From positions 1 to 33,765 of the forward strand of contig JAHDGF010000051.1 in NCBI GenBank assembly GCA_020627785.1: a stretch of 33,765 nucleotides of DNA, in the 5' to 3' direction. The notes under the pieces were generated by a model. That model had not been told where the DNA came from. It saw only the letters and a list, made by a program, of their open reading frames with translations, and searched no databases. A program made the position numbers and the translations under genes. Below are positions 33,603-33,765 of the stretch, piece after piece. Position 1 is the first letter of the stretch; each line of letters opens with the position of its first letter. The stretch is from Saprospiraceae bacterium. GTDB taxonomy: Bacteria > Bacteroidota > Bacteroidia > Chitinophagales > Saprospiraceae.

Positions 33603-33671
33603 ATGATAAATGTTCTTCAAAACGGCAATTCTAGGCAAGAAAGTCCGTTTGAATTTCAAGTAAAAGAATGA
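33603..33671 (+). CDS. Possible 22-residue leader peptide
   Basis: ATG at 33603 to TGA at 33669-33671, encoding a hydrophilic 22-mer. It begins a few bases after the predicted transcription start, and its TGA overlaps the ATG of the PorP/SprF gene (ATGA). This suggests coupled translation; a chance frame cannot be excluded. Confidence 0.3.
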   Translation: MINVLQNGNSRQESPFEFQVKE

Positions 33672-33765
33672 AAACATTGAAGAATTTATATTTAGTACTC
33701 GCAATCTTGTCTTTTTCAGTTGCGACCACGGCGCAGGACGTTTCTTTTACTCAGTTTTTTGCAAT
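33668..33765 (+). CDS. PorP/SprF family type IX secretion membrane protein (5' part only)
   Basis: First 32 codons, cut by the window edge. Signal peptide (LYLVLAILSFSVATTAQ) followed by QDVSFTQFFA, the conserved mature N-terminus of PorP/SprF proteins (usually QDxxFSQFYxxP). These outer-membrane proteins support T9SS or gliding adhesin export, in line with the several T9SS substrates in the window. Coupled by ATGA to an upstream 22-codon frame. Confidence 0.75.
   Translation, partial: MKTLKNLYLVLAILSFSVATTAQDVSFTQFFA

Noticed and set aside
33619..33628. AAAACGGCAA, matching the att motif, near the right edge
   Set aside because: Only 10 bases shared, in the leader of the PorP gene; probably chance.
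1..33765. tRNA, rRNA or CRISPR arrays
   Set aside because: None seen on reading; the only tandem repeat is the 3 x 12-bp iteron set, which has no spacers. The integrase does not lie next to a visible tRNA gene.

Overview
The window looks like a chromosome segment of a free-living, probably aquatic Bacteroidota bacterium, with a Saprospiria- or Cytophagia-like gene style. The evidence is low GC, a TonB-dependent receptor paired with a DUF4249 lipoprotein, several secreted proteins with type IX secretion (T9SS) C-terminal sorting domains, a PorP/SprF-type start at the right edge, LytS/LytTR regulators, and promoters of the Bacteroidota type (-7 box TAnnTTTG). Kdo synthesis (kdsB) implies an LPS-bearing outer membrane.

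Left half (1-21.8 kb) is ordinary chromosome. A tight leftward operon folE-fabD-yqgE-ABC-F (4126 to 190) is followed by a rightward LytS-type kinase/LytTR regulator pair. Next come a leftward DUF1684 lipoprotein and T9SS-exported PQQ-type sugar dehydrogenase, a rightward secreted amidohydrolase, a small protein closed by a perfect terminator, and a serine hydrolase overlapping a SUI1/YciH protein. A leftward cluster follows: TonB receptor, DUF4249, sulfotransferase, prmC. After it come cytidine deaminase, kdsB, a LysM protein and a first cystathionine-beta-synthase-like enzyme.

The most interesting part is 23.03-31.46 kb, a single-direction module bounded by imperfect 19-bp direct repeats. 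In order it holds a Bacteroidota-type tyrosine recombinase, an unknown protein coupled to it, three 12-bp iterons, an excisionase-like HTH protein, a small winged-helix-like protein, a phage-type replication initiator, a possible helicase-loader-like protein, a weakly terminase-small-subunit-like protein, a densely structured probable ncRNA or origin region, and an IS remnant. Its cargo is a T9SS-exported metzincin protease followed by a coupled lipoprotein. No capsid, tail, relaxase or conjugation genes are visible. The layout resembles a phage satellite (PICI-like) or other small integrative element. An orphan T9SS C-terminal tail lies just outside the right repeat.

Right of the element are a second CBS-like enzyme, an NlpC/P60 peptidase and the start of a PorP/SprF gene with a possible coupled leader peptide.

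A separate theme is start-codon use. kdsB and the sulfotransferase both have their conserved N-terminal nucleotide-binding motif upstream of any in-frame ATG/GTG/TTG, so they appear to start on near-cognate codons (or carry sequence errors). prmC and several element genes use TTG or GTG.
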